Source: Rhizobium sp. BK650
GTDB taxonomy: Bacteria; Pseudomonadota; Alphaproteobacteria; Rhizobiales; Rhizobiaceae
Direction: 5' to 3'
DNA length: 64,000 nt
Assembly: GCF_014195325.1 (NCBI RefSeq)
Contig: NZ_JACIBK010000001.1
Location: 310,001-374,000 of the forward strand
Below the pieces are notes generated by a model that worked only from the letters and a program-made list of their open reading frames with translations, ran no database searches and had not been told where the DNA came from. Shown in pieces: positions 16,391 through 25,391 of this stretch; positions within the stretch are counted from its first letter, which is position 1, and every line of letters begins with the position of its first letter. Made by a program: the position numbers and the translations under genes.

Positions 16391-17310
16391 CTGTTTCTCA
16401 CCTTCGGGTCCAGCCAGGCATAGGCAATATCGACCAGAAGATTCAGGAATACGATCAGCACCATATAGAAGATGACCGTACCAAGAACCATGCCGTAATC
16501 GCGGTTCAGCGCTGCGTTGACGAAATAGCGGCCGATGCCGGGCAATCCGAAGATGCTCTCGACAACCAGCGAACCGGTGAGAAGATAACTTGCCGCCGGT
16601 CCGAGATAAGAAACGACCGGCATCATGGCGGGCTTTAGCGCATGGCGCATGACCGTCAGACGCGGGCCGATGCCCTTGGCCTTGGCAGTGCGGATAAAAT
16701 TCTGGTTCATCACCTCGATCATCGACCCGCGGGTGATGCGCGAGATGCGGCCGGCATGCGGCAGCGCCAAAACGAAGATCGGCAGGACAAGGTATTTGAT
16801 CGAGCCGTCACCCCAGCCGCCGACCGGGAACCACGCCAGGTGGATGCCGAAAATCAGCTGCATGATGGGCGCGATCAGGAAGTTCGGTAGAACGACGCCC
16901 ACCAGAATGAGCGCACCCAGAATATAATCCGGTGCCTTGTTCTGGTAGAGGGCTCCAAGACAGCCGACGGCTACGCCGACGATGATGGCGATCAGGAAGG
17001 CGGCCGTGCCGATGGTGAATGTATAAGGCAGACCGATCCCGATCTGCTGCGCGACGGTGAAGTCCTCACTCGCGAAGGAGGGGCCGAGGTCGCCGTGCAG
17101 CAGGTCGCCGACATAGATCAGGTACTGCTGAATGAGCGGCTTATCGAGATTGTAGTGGATCGCGAGGTTTTTCAGGATCACCGGCGGTAATGGCCTTTCG
17201 CCATCGAAGGGGCCGCCGGGGGCAAGGCGCAAAACGAAAAAGCAAGCTGTGACGGCGATCCACAGGACGGGGATCGTCGACAGCAATCGACGGAGTGCAT
17301 ATTTGATCAT
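16387..17310 (-). CDS. oppB: Oligopeptide ABC transporter permease OppB
   Basis: 307 residues with six hydrophobic helices. N-terminus YALRRLLSTIPVLWIAVTACFFVLRLAPGGPFDGERPL is typical OppB. The EAA loop reads NFIRTAKAKGIGPRLTVMRHALK. The first permease gene follows oppA after a 48-bp gap containing a strong hairpin, and it overlaps oppC by 4 bp. Confidence 0.93.
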   Translation of the reverse strand: MIKYALRRLLSTIPVLWIAVTACFFVLRLAPGGPFDGERPLPPVILKNLAIHYNLDKPLIQQYLIYVGDLLHGDLGPSFASEDFTVAQQIGIGLPYTFTIGTAAFLIAIIVGVAVGCLGALYQNKAPDYILGALILVGVVLPNFLIAPIMQLIFGIHLAWFPVGGWGDGSIKYLVLPIFVLALPHAGRISRITRGSMIEVMNQNFIRTAKAKGIGPRLTVMRHALKPAMMPVVSYLGPAASYLLTGSLVVESIFGLPGIGRYFVNAALNRDYGMVLGTVIFYMVLIVFLNLLVDIAYAWLDPKVRNR

Positions 17311-17323
17311 GGGCGTGGAGCGA

Positions 17324-17348
17324 CTCTTCCCGGACTTGCCGGGAAGAG
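17324..17348 (-). other. Stable hairpin between oppA and oppB
   Basis: CTCTTCCCGG (17324-17333) pairs perfectly with 17339-17348 around a 5-nt loop. No U-run follows on the minus strand. In ABC operons such intercistronic hairpins protect the binding-protein mRNA and let it accumulate above the permease message. That role is inferred. A similar element lies between choX and choW. Confidence 0.6.
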
Positions 17349-17358
17349 CCTTTCATCC

Positions 17359-18939
17359 TTATTCTTTGATGGACAGCCAGCGCGTGCGGTGGATGTCCTG
17401 AACGTTGTCGACGAAGCCTTCGATCTTGGGCGAGACGACGTTCTTGGAGACGTAGTAATAGATCGGCAGCGCGGCTGTATCGTCGAGCGCGAGCTGCTCG
17501 GCCTTCTTGAAGATCTCGGCGCGCTTCGCCAGGTCGGTCTGAGCGTTGCCTTCCTTGATCAGCTTATCATAGTCGGCGTTCGACCAGCGGCCGTAGTTCA
17601 TCTGAACGCCCGTGACGAGCAGATTCAGGAAGTTGTCGGGGTCGTTGTAGTCGGCGAGCCAACCGGCACGGCCGATCTGAACTTCACCACGCTGCAGCTG
17701 ATCGTAGTGGACCTTCGTTTCAGCGTTGACGAGCTCAACATTGACGCCAAGCGGCTTCCACATGGAGGCGATGGCCACGGCAATGCGCTTATGGTTGTCG
17801 TTGGTGTTGTACTTGAGCTCGGCGGTCAACGGATGATCCGGGCCGAAACCGGCCTCCTTCAGCAGCTTCTTGGCTTCTTCGACCTTGTCCTTGTAAGAAA
17901 GATCCTTCCAGGAAACGTATGCCGGCTCGCCGTAGTTTGCCGTGCCCGGCGGAACCCAGGAATAGGCTGGCAGTTCGCCGGTGCCAAGAATCTGCGGGCC
18001 GATGACTTCGCGGTTGATCGCCATGGAGAGAGCCTGGCGAACGCGCTTGTCGTTGAACGGCGGCTTGGTCGAGTTGATGACGTAATAGTAGAGGCCGGAG
18101 AAGGGAGCGACATGTGCCTGGCCCGGCAGGTTCTTCTTCATCCACTCGTACTGGTCGGTCGGGAAGTCGGTCATGATGTCGAATTCGCCGGCGCGGTAAC
18201 GTTTCAGTGCGGCTTCCTGGTCTTCAAGCACGAAGAACTTCGCGCCGTCGATCTTCAGATCCTTGACGCCGTAGTACTGGTCATTCTTGACCGTGGTGAC
18301 GTGCGAACCTGGGACCCACTCGACGGGCTTATAGGGGCCATTGGTGACGATGTTGCCGATCTTGACCCAGTCCTGACCCTTCGCCTCGACGACATGCTTC
18401 GGCAGCGGATAGGCCGTGTAGTGCATCAGCGCGTTTATGAAGTAGGGGGTCGGATTCTCAAGGGTGATCTCGAGCGTCTTGTCGTCGATCGCTTTGACGC
18501 CGAGTTCGTTCAAATCGGTGATCTCGCCCTTATTGATCTTTTCAGCGTTCTTGATGGTGAACTGCAGATAGGCGTAGTCAGCGGCGTTCTTGGGGTCGAC
18601 GAGGCGCTGGAAGGCGAAGACGAAGTCGCCGGCCGTTACCGGCTGGCCATCGGACCACTTGATGCCGTCACGCAGCTTGAAAGTGTAGACCTTGCCATCA
18701 GGAGAAATCGTCCAGCTTTCGGCCTGGCCCGGAACCGGGTTGTCCTTGGCGTCTTCGGTGACGAGGCCTTCGAAAATATCGCCGGCAATACGGTTTTCCC
18801 AGTCGCCGGAGAGTTTCTGCGGATCCAGCGAGGTGGGGTCGCCACCATTATGGATGTTCAGCGTGGCCGCGTGGGCCGAAAATGCGAGCAATGAGCCAAC
18901 CATTGCAGACGCGAGAAATTTTTTCGTGAAAAAGGACAT
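17359..18939 (-). CDS. oppA: Oligopeptide ABC transporter, periplasmic binding protein OppA
   Basis: 526 residues with signal peptide SFFTKKFLASAMVGSLLAFSAHA, then the SBP family 5 fold: NGGDPTSLDPQKLSGDWE, then GLVTEDAKDNPVPGQAESW, the signature region YTFKLRDGIKWSDGQPVTAGDF and the carboxy end. SBP_bac_5 proteins capture peptides of two to five residues in the periplasm. First gene of oppABCDF on the minus strand, with AAGGTGG before the ATG. Upstream lies an 8-7-8 inverted repeat that may be its operator. The neighbouring alpha-glucosidase runs the other way. Confidence 0.92.
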   Translation of the reverse strand: MSFFTKKFLASAMVGSLLAFSAHAATLNIHNGGDPTSLDPQKLSGDWENRIAGDIFEGLVTEDAKDNPVPGQAESWTISPDGKVYTFKLRDGIKWSDGQPVTAGDFVFAFQRLVDPKNAADYAYLQFTIKNAEKINKGEITDLNELGVKAIDDKTLEITLENPTPYFINALMHYTAYPLPKHVVEAKGQDWVKIGNIVTNGPYKPVEWVPGSHVTTVKNDQYYGVKDLKIDGAKFFVLEDQEAALKRYRAGEFDIMTDFPTDQYEWMKKNLPGQAHVAPFSGLYYYVINSTKPPFNDKRVRQALSMAINREVIGPQILGTGELPAYSWVPPGTANYGEPAYVSWKDLSYKDKVEEAKKLLKEAGFGPDHPLTAELKYNTNDNHKRIAVAIASMWKPLGVNVELVNAETKVHYDQLQRGEVQIGRAGWLADYNDPDNFLNLLVTGVQMNYGRWSNADYDKLIKEGNAQTDLAKRAEIFKKAEQLALDDTAALPIYYYVSKNVVSPKIEGFVDNVQDIHRTRWLSIKE

Positions 18940-18993
18940 ACTGGGTCCACCTTTCTAGGCTTTTCGCCTTTTCTTTAGTCATTTGTTCCCGGT

Positions 18994-19015
18994 TTGACCT
19001 GTTACGTGCAGGTCA
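18994..19015. promoter_or_regulatory. Inverted repeat between oppA and alpha-glucosidase gene
   Basis: TTGACCTG (18994-19001) and CAGGTCAA (19009-19015) form a perfect dyad with a 7-nt spacer, about 55 bp upstream of oppA and 200 bp upstream of the alpha-glucosidase. Within 45 bp lies another small palindrome, GTTGCAAC (near 19041-19048). The spacing suits a dimeric repressor. No regulator gene is adjacent, so the protein is unknown. Confidence 0.45.
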
Positions 19016-19215
19016 ACGGCACCTTAACGCAAAGGTTTGGCGTTGCAACCCCTAAACCGGTGGGTAGCATTCGGGTGTGGACAAGCTTATAAGCGTCTCC
19101 CTTTTGTCGGATCGCGACTGCCCGATCTTCGTTCAAGAGCAAAGCCATTGGGCTGTTGTTTTTTGCTTCGCCGCCATTAGTCTTGCGTTCGAAATGAAGC
19201 AGGAGACGGCGGATT

Positions 19216-20865
19216 ATGGCATTGCTGACAGGCGGGAATGCGGATTGGTGGCGGGGCGCAGTGATCTATCAGGTCTACCCGCGTTCGTTTCAGGATACGA
19301 ACGGGGACGGGCTCGGCGACCTCAAGGGAATAACCCGGCGTCTTCCCTATATCGCCAGCCTCGGGGTCGATGCGATCTGGCTCTCTCCCTTCTTCAAGTC
19401 GCCGATGGCCGATATGGGCTATGACGTCTCCGACTATTGCGACGTCGACCCGATTTTCGGCACGATCGAGGATTTCGACGCGATGATGGCAGAAGCCCAC
19501 AGGCTCGGCATAAAGGTCATCATCGATCAGGTGATTTCCCACACATCCGACCGGCATCCATGGTTTGTCGAAAGCCGCTCCAGCCGCACCAACGACAAGG
19601 CCGATTGGTATGTCTGGGCCGATCCGAAGCCGGACGGGACGGCGCCGAACAACTGGCTGTCGATCTTCGGCGGCCCGGGATGGGAATGGGACGGCGTGCG
19701 CCGGCAATATTACCAGCACAATTTTCTGACCTCCCAACCCGATCTGAACTTTCATTGTAAAGAAGTTCAGGACGCGTTGCTGAAGACAGTGAAATTCTGG
19801 CTCGACCGCGGAGTTGACGGTTTCCGCCTCGATACTGTGAATTATTACTTCTGCGACAAGCTGCTCCGAGACAATCCGCCGCACGAGCCGGACCCGGATC
19901 AAGCTGGTCTCGATGCACCCGACACTAATCCTTACGGCATGCAGAACCATCTTTACGACAAGACTCAGCCGGAGAACCTCGAATTCCTCAAGCGGTTCCG
20001 GGCTCTGCTCAATCAGTACGAAGGACGCACGACCGTCGGTGAAGTCGGCGACGGTGCACGTTCGCTGAAGACCGTCGCGGCCTATACGACCGGCGGCGAC
20101 AAACTGCATATGTGCTATACCTTCGACCTGCTCGGCCCTGAATTCACTGCCGCCCATATCCGCAGCTGTGTCGAAACCTTCCAGCGCATGGTCAAAGATG
20201 GCTGGGTCTGCTGGGCCTTTTCCAATCACGACGTCAACCGCCACGTCAGCCGCTTCGCCCTGACGGAAGAGGAACGTCCGGTCATTGCCAAGCTGGCAAT
20301 TTCAGTGCTCGCGGCACTCCGCGGTTCGATCTGCCTCTATCAAGGCGAGGAACTGGGGCTGCCGGAAGCGGAGCTCGCCTTCGAAGACTTGCGCGACCCC
20401 TATGGCATCCGCTTCTGGCCGGCCTTCAAGGGGCGTGACGGATGCCGTACGCCGATGCCATGGGAAGCCGGCAAGGCGCATGCAGGGTTCACCAGTGCGG
20501 AGAAGAGCTGGCTGCCGGTTCCCTATGAACATGCGGCGCTCGCCGTCGATACGCAGGAGAATAATGACGGTTCGGTTCTGCACCATTACCGGCGCACGCT
20601 GGAATTCCGGAAGAGCCAGCCCGTGTTGCTGGATGGCAGTATGGAGTTCGTCGGTACCGACAAGGATCTTTTGGCTTTCGTTCGCGAAAAGGGGGACGAG
20701 AAGCTGCTGTTTGTCTTCAACCTGACGCGCGAGCCGGCGGAGTTTGAGCTACCTGCCGGTATGAAATTGGGCGCGCCGCTGAGGATGCCAGGGTTCCATG
20801 CCGTCGCCGGCGCCCTTACGGTGAAGCTCGACGCGCTTGACGCTTTCTGTGCCCGCATCAGCTAA
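19216..20865 (+). CDS. GH13 alpha-glucosidase (AglA-like)
   Basis: 549 residues, cytoplasmic (no signal). GH13 regions I-IV are visible: DQVISHTSDRHPW, then GFRLDTVNYYF (nucleophile Asp), GEVGDG (acid/base Glu) and FSNHDVNRH (stabilising Asp-His). The N-terminus WWRGAVIYQVYPRSFQDTNGDG is typical of oligo-1,6- and alpha-1,4-glucosidases and of rhizobial AglA, which hydrolyses sucrose, maltose and trehalulose-type sugars. In S. meliloti aglA sits in the aglEFGAK transporter operon. Here there is no sugar transporter, so I give no symbol. An AGGAG precedes the start by 9 bases. Its 3' end lies 3 bp from the converging ade gene. Confidence 0.9.
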   Translation: MALLTGGNADWWRGAVIYQVYPRSFQDTNGDGLGDLKGITRRLPYIASLGVDAIWLSPFFKSPMADMGYDVSDYCDVDPIFGTIEDFDAMMAEAHRLGIKVIIDQVISHTSDRHPWFVESRSSRTNDKADWYVWADPKPDGTAPNNWLSIFGGPGWEWDGVRRQYYQHNFLTSQPDLNFHCKEVQDALLKTVKFWLDRGVDGFRLDTVNYYFCDKLLRDNPPHEPDPDQAGLDAPDTNPYGMQNHLYDKTQPENLEFLKRFRALLNQYEGRTTVGEVGDGARSLKTVAAYTTGGDKLHMCYTFDLLGPEFTAAHIRSCVETFQRMVKDGWVCWAFSNHDVNRHVSRFALTEEERPVIAKLAISVLAALRGSICLYQGEELGLPEAELAFEDLRDPYGIRFWPAFKGRDGCRTPMPWEAGKAHAGFTSAEKSWLPVPYEHAALAVDTQENNDGSVLHHYRRTLEFRKSQPVLLDGSMEFVGTDKDLLAFVREKGDEKLLFVFNLTREPAEFELPAGMKLGAPLRMPGFHAVAGALTVKLDALDAFCARIS

Positions 20866-20868
20866 GCG

Positions 20869-22566
20869 TCATCCGATCAGTGCGAAGCGATCGACATCGA
20901 CCATTCCCTTGTCCGAGATCTTCAAATGCGGGATCACGGGCAAAGGTAGGAAGGCAACCTGCAAGAAAGGTTCCTCCAACGTCGTGCCGAGGGCGTAGGC
21001 TGCCTTTCGTAAATGATGCAGTGTGTCTCGCACGGTTTCATAGGGCTCCAGGCTCATCAGGCCGGCGACGGGCAGGGCAATTTCGCCGGTGACCTTGCCG
21101 TCTTCGACCACCACGAAGCCACCCTTGATCTCCCCGAGACGATTGGCCGCGAGTGCCATGTCGTCTTCGCTGACGCCGACGATGCAGATATTGTGGCTGT
21201 CATGGCCGACCGTCGAGGCTATGGCGCCCTTCTTCAATCCAAAACCTTGGACGAAGCCGTTGGCGTGGTTGCCATTCTTGCCGTGGCGTTCGATGACGGC
21301 CACCTTGATGATGTCATTGCCGAGATCAACGGTCGTCTGATTGCCTCTGGCCGGCAGGCGGTAGCGACGATGCTCGGTGATGATCTTGCCGGCTATGACA
21401 CCGATGACAGGCGTTTCTCCCTCCGAAACAGGCACGCCGAAATGGGCCGCGTTGACCGGGCGAGCCTTGACGCTGTCGAGGCCAACCGGCGACACCGACT
21501 TACGAGTGGCAAAAAGCGCATCGGTGACTTGGCGACCGGCAGAGAACACCATCTCTGACCTGCAATTCTCCAGGCTGTCGAGCACGACGAGATCGGCTCG
21601 CCAGCCGGGGGCAACAAGGCCGCGGTCGCGCAAGCCAAATGCGCGGGCGGCGGAGATCGAGGCGGCGCGGTAGATTGCCAGCGGTTCGACACCTTTAGCG
21701 ATCGCCGTGCGGATCATGTAGTCGAGATGGCCCTGCTCGGCAATATCGAGCGGATTGCGGTCATCGGTGCAGAGCGCAAGATAGGGCGAGAGGCGCTCAG
21801 TGATGATGGGCATCAGCGCATGAAGATCCTTGGAGACAGAGCCCTCGCGCACGAGGATGTGCATGCCCTTGCGGATTTTCTCCAGCGCTTCGGTCGCGCT
21901 CGTGCATTCATGCTCGGTGCGGATGCCGGTGGCGAGATAGCCGTTCAGATCATTGCCTGAGAGCAGCGGCGCATGGCCGTCGATATGCCCGCCCTGGAAA
22001 GCGTCGAGCTTCGCCATGCAGACAGGATCCTTGTGGATCACGCCCGGGAAATTCATGAATTCGGCAAGGCCGATGACTTTGGGGTGATCGCGATAGGGCA
22101 GGAGGCTTTCGACCGGCAGGTCGGCGCCGGATGTTTCCAGATGTGTGGCGGGCACGCAGGAGGAAAGCTGGACGCGGATATCCATGATCGTTTCCAGCGC
22201 CGAAGCGAGGAAGAATTCGATGCCTTCTTTGCCGAGCACATTGGCGATCTCGTGAGGGTCGCAGATCACTGTCGTCACGCCGTAAGGCAGAACGCAGCGG
22301 TCGAATTCGTGCGGCGTGACGAGCGAGGATTCGATGTGCAGATGCGTATCGATGAAGCCGGGAACGACGATCTTGCCGGAAATGTCGATCTCGGTTTGGC
22401 CGCTGTAGCTGCCGCAGGTGCCGACGATGCGCTCGCCGCCGATGGCAACGTCCGACTGAACGAGTTCGCCGGTCACGAGATCGAAAAAGCGTCCGCCCTT
22501 CAGCACGATATCGGCCGGTACGCGGCCCAGACCCTGATCAATGAGACGTTCGAGCTTGGCGGTCAT
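20869..22566 (-). CDS. ade: Adenine deaminase
   Basis: 565 residues from the ATG at 22566, with AGGAG in front. The amidohydrolase fold shows [17 protein letters not shown] (metal-binding His-x-His), then [11 protein letters not shown], a HIDGHAP stretch and [18 protein letters not shown], followed by the C-terminal adenine-deaminase domain ([28 protein letters not shown]). The enzyme converts adenine to hypoxanthine and ammonia, serving purine salvage and nitrogen supply. It is closely preceded on the same strand by an orphan amino-acid binding protein, 116 bp away. Confidence 0.93.
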   Translation of the reverse strand: MTAKLERLIDQGLGRVPADIVLKGGRFFDLVTGELVQSDVAIGGERIVGTCGSYSGQTEIDISGKIVVPGFIDTHLHIESSLVTPHEFDRCVLPYGVTTVICDPHEIANVLGKEGIEFFLASALETIMDIRVQLSSCVPATHLETSGADLPVESLLPYRDHPKVIGLAEFMNFPGVIHKDPVCMAKLDAFQGGHIDGHAPLLSGNDLNGYLATGIRTEHECTSATEALEKIRKGMHILVREGSVSKDLHALMPIITERLSPYLALCTDDRNPLDIAEQGHLDYMIRTAIAKGVEPLAIYRAASISAARAFGLRDRGLVAPGWRADLVVLDSLENCRSEMVFSAGRQVTDALFATRKSVSPVGLDSVKARPVNAAHFGVPVSEGETPVIGVIAGKIITEHRRYRLPARGNQTTVDLGNDIIKVAVIERHGKNGNHANGFVQGFGLKKGAIASTVGHDSHNICIVGVSEDDMALAANRLGEIKGGFVVVEDGKVTGEIALPVAGLMSLEPYETVRDTLHHLRKAAYALGTTLEEPFLQVAFLPLPVIPHLKISDKGMVDVDRFALIG

Positions 22567-22682
22567 GACACTCCTCGCGATGCATCGATTCCGCGAGTTA
22601 TAGCGCATCTGTTTGCGGATTCGATGGCCCCAAACGAAACCGGGCGCCAATGGCGCCCGATCCCGTGTCATATTCGTTCCGA

Positions 22683-23786
22683 TTACTCGGCAGCGACGAT
22701 CTTGCCGCCTTCCCACTTGTAGAGAGAAAAGCTCTGCGAGGAGAGGTCGCCGGTTTCGCCGTAGGTGAGCTTGCCGATCGCGGTCGGGATCTGCTCGCCG
22801 CCCTTCAGGGCCGCCGCAACAGCTTCCGCATCCTCGGCGCTGCCGGCCTTCTCGATCCCGGCCTTCAGAACTTCGACTGCGGCGTAGGCATTGAGCGTGA
22901 AGGCTTCAGCCGGGATCTTCTTGGCGGCGAGCGCATCGGCAGCAGCCTTGGAGTCCGGGCTTTTGGTGGCGTCGGAAGCGTTCGTGAACAGGGTGCCGGC
23001 GGCGGCATCCGTGCCGATTGTCCAGAATTCGGTATTGGAGAGGCCGTCGCCGCCGATGATCTGGGCCTTCACCGAGAGGTCATGCAGCTGGCGGGCGAGC
23101 AGGCCGCCTTCCGGGTGATAGCCGCCGAAATAGATGAGATCGACATTCTCGGCCTTGATGCGGGTCGTCAGTGCGGAGAAATCCTTGTCGCCCGGCGTGA
23201 TGGAGTCGTTGATGACCTCGGTAACGCCGCCGGCGTTCAGCGTTGCCTTGAAGGCATCGGCGAGGCCCTTACCGTAAGCGCCCTTGTCGTTGATGATGGC
23301 GACGCGCTTGTCCTTGAAGTGCTCGAGAACGTATTTGCCCGCGACTTCAGCCTGCTGGTCGTCACGGCCGCAGGTGCGCAGAACGTTCGTCAGGCCGCGC
23401 TTGGTAAGGTCGGGTGCGGTGGCGGTCGGGGTAACCATCAGCACGCCGTTTTCCGCCAGAACGTCGGAAACCGGGATGGCAACGCCAGAGGTGACCGGGC
23501 CGACAACGAAGTGGATGCCTTCGCCGACAACCTTGTTTGCAGCGGACACTCCCTGCTTCGGTTCGCCGGCGTCATCGGCCAGTTCGAGGATGACCTTCTG
23601 ACCGAGAATGCCGCCCTTCTTGTTGATTTCGTCGACGGCGGTCTGCGCGCCGTTCTTCACCTGATCGCCATAGGCAGCTACCGGACCGGTCAGCGGTGCG
23701 ATAAGGCCGATGGTTATATCCGCATGCGCGAGTGGCGCGAATGCCAGAGAGGCGACGAGCGTCGCCGTCAAAGTCTTCAGGGTCAT
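22683..23786 (-). CDS. Branched-chain amino-acid-type ABC substrate-binding protein (orphan)
   Basis: 367 residues, start at 23786 with AAGGAGACAGAAC upstream. Signal peptide [22 protein letters not shown] is followed by the LivJ/LivK (Peripla_BP_6) fold: [56 protein letters not shown]. Two cysteines are not conserved as in LivK. No livHMGF genes are nearby, so it must share a membrane complex encoded elsewhere, as described for orphan BraC-type proteins of R. leguminosarum. The ligand is probably a branched-chain amino acid or another small amino acid, but this is family-based. Confidence 0.85.
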   Translation of the reverse strand: MTLKTLTATLVASLAFAPLAHADITIGLIAPLTGPVAAYGDQVKNGAQTAVDEINKKGGILGQKVILELADDAGEPKQGVSAANKVVGEGIHFVVGPVTSGVAIPVSDVLAENGVLMVTPTATAPDLTKRGLTNVLRTCGRDDQQAEVAGKYVLEHFKDKRVAIINDKGAYGKGLADAFKATLNAGGVTEVINDSITPGDKDFSALTTRIKAENVDLIYFGGYHPEGGLLARQLHDLSVKAQIIGGDGLSNTEFWTIGTDAAAGTLFTNASDATKSPDSKAAADALAAKKIPAEAFTLNAYAAVEVLKAGIEKAGSAEDAEAVAAALKGGEQIPTAIGKLTYGETGDLSSQSFSLYKWEGGKIVAAE

Positions 23787-24177
23787 GTTCTGTCTCCTTG
23801 GGGTGGGGTCTATTTCGACCACCGGTTGCTTGCCGCACAGGCCGTTTCTTCGTCAGCGCTCCCTCAGGAGCGTGCCAAGGACGAGGAAAAGCAGCGCGAT
23901 CAATGAGCCTCGCGGCCATGTTTGGCTCGCGCGGCGCATGGAAAGTTTTCTAGAAATTTCGGTGAGATTTCGCAAGATGATAACAAGATCGGCGCCGTTT
24001 TCGCCAAGTCTGGAAAGATTACGTCGGGTTTTTTGATCTTTTGGTCCATTTCCCGCAATTTTCGGTCTGTTCTTCCGATCGCCAGCAAGCTCGCCATAGC
24101 CACAGCAGCCGGCCTCAACCTGGAGTCAACAGGCGACGTTTCTCCAACCGGTGAGGCGTTGAGGTGACGGAGTTGCC
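23787..24177. other. Gene-free region upstream of orphan binding protein
   Basis: 391 bp with no convincing gene. Open frames on both strands here lack family resemblance, ribosome sites and the codon bias of neighbours. The middle (about 23940-24080) is clearly more AT-rich, with several TTTT runs, and probably holds the promoter of the binding-protein gene. The right third contains CAACCTGGAGTCAACAGG-type half symmetry near 24116-24133 with no assigned role. Confidence 0.5.
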
Positions 24178-25236
24178 CTATTGCTGAGGGAGGGCCTTTC
24201 GCAGGAAGTCGGTGATCATGCCGGTAACCTGTCCGTGAATCCTCTCGCGATCTGCGCCGATCCCGTCCCGGCAGACGATGCTCTCGCCTGGTGCTTCTTT
24301 CTCGATCCATTCAGCGGCACCAGGCTTGCAGGGTTGCATGAAGCTGAAATGCAGCGACCCGGGGACAAGGCTGTACTTAGTCGTTGCTGGCGGCAGATAG
24401 CGGGAGATGTAGGCGGAATCCACGTTCGTCGCGGCTATCTCCGCCTTGGTTGCCGTATCTGCATCGACATCATCAGCGGCGCCCAGTACCAAGACGGGGA
24501 TATGGATTGTCGCAAGGCTCTCCGGCGTCAGCCCACGGCCGGGTCCGAGATCTAGCGTCACCACGGCACCGATTCTCGGATCGCTGAGATCGGCTGCCAG
24601 CGCCGTATTGGAGGAGGCATCGCGGCCGATGCCCAGCGCCTCGAATATCTTGCAATAGATCGGGCTGAATTCAGCGGCGCAATTCGTCGTCACCTTCGCC
24701 GCATCGAAGCGGCCGCCCGCTAGTTCGATGACCGTCCACCCGCCGAGCGAATGGCCGATGGCGGCAATCCGATCGGACGCCACGCCACCCGTCAGATCGG
24801 AATTGCCGAGCAGAGCATCGATCGTGCGGCTGATATCGTTGGGGCGCTTCCATAGTTCGACAGCATCGGGTTTTCGCATATCGAATGTGGTCGTGCCGGG
24901 ATGATCGGGAGCGGCGACGACATAGCCTACGTTCACGAGTTCAACGGCAAGCCAAGCGAGGTTGCGCCAGCTGCCGCCATATCCATGGGAGAGGACGACC
25001 AGCGGATGCGGACCGGTTGTGGGTTCGGCGTCCCTGATAACGGGCTGGCCGACAGAAGCCGGCGTTTCGCCGAGAAGAATCGGGGTGGCATCCGATACCG
25101 TTGGGTACCAGATGCTGACATGGACAGGACGGTCGGTGTTGTTGCCGGGCAGAGTGGTTTCGCGGAAGCCGGTTGCGGCCTGTGCTGCCGATGCCAACAG
25201 CAGCACGAAGAAGAAAATGAATGCAAGTCTTTGCAT
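24178..25236 (-). CDS. Exported alpha/beta hydrolase (dienelactone/PAF-acetylhydrolase-like)
   Basis: 352 residues from the ATG at 25236, after GGAGATCCC. Signal peptide QRLAFIFFFVLLLASAAQA implies export. The fold shows VVLSHGYGGSW (oxyanion side), nucleophile elbow IGHSLGG, an acidic site in VLGAADDVDAD and the catalytic histidine in PGSLHFSFMQPC. Two cysteine pairs could form disulfides in the periplasm. The family comprises esterases and lipases that act on short acyl chains. Nothing in the neighbourhood identifies the substrate. Same strand as the aminotransferase behind it, but separated by a terminator. Confidence 0.8.
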   Translation of the reverse strand: MQRLAFIFFFVLLLASAAQAATGFRETTLPGNNTDRPVHVSIWYPTVSDATPILLGETPASVGQPVIRDAEPTTGPHPLVVLSHGYGGSWRNLAWLAVELVNVGYVVAAPDHPGTTTFDMRKPDAVELWKRPNDISRTIDALLGNSDLTGGVASDRIAAIGHSLGGWTVIELAGGRFDAAKVTTNCAAEFSPIYCKIFEALGIGRDASSNTALAADLSDPRIGAVVTLDLGPGRGLTPESLATIHIPVLVLGAADDVDADTATKAEIAATNVDSAYISRYLPPATTKYSLVPGSLHFSFMQPCKPGAAEWIEKEAPGESIVCRDGIGADRERIHGQVTGMITDFLRKALPQQ

Positions 25237-25320
25237 GGGATCTCCATTGGGCTGATTTGCCCTGTCTGCAGGAAATCCTTCGCATCGGAGACCGATAACG
25301 CGATCTAGGTCGTTGACATC

Positions 25321-25349
25321 AAAAGAAAGGCGAAGCCGGAGCCTCGCCC
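25321..25349 (-). terminator. Terminator of the aminotransferase gene
   Basis: On the minus strand GGCGAGGC-TCCG-GCTTCGCC (25329-25348) forms an 8-bp stem with a TCCG tetraloop, followed at once by TTTCTTTT. It lies about 45 bp after the stop. A textbook intrinsic terminator. Confidence 0.85.
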
Positions 25350-25391
25350 TTAAGTCCAATCAGAAAGATGCATTCAGTCAGACGATCGAGG

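Noticed and set aside
23900..24310. 136-codon minus-strand open frame upstream of the orphan binding-protein gene
   Set aside because: No family resemblance, no ribosome site, overlaps the 3' end of a solid hydrolase gene, and composition changes midway with the AT-rich tract.
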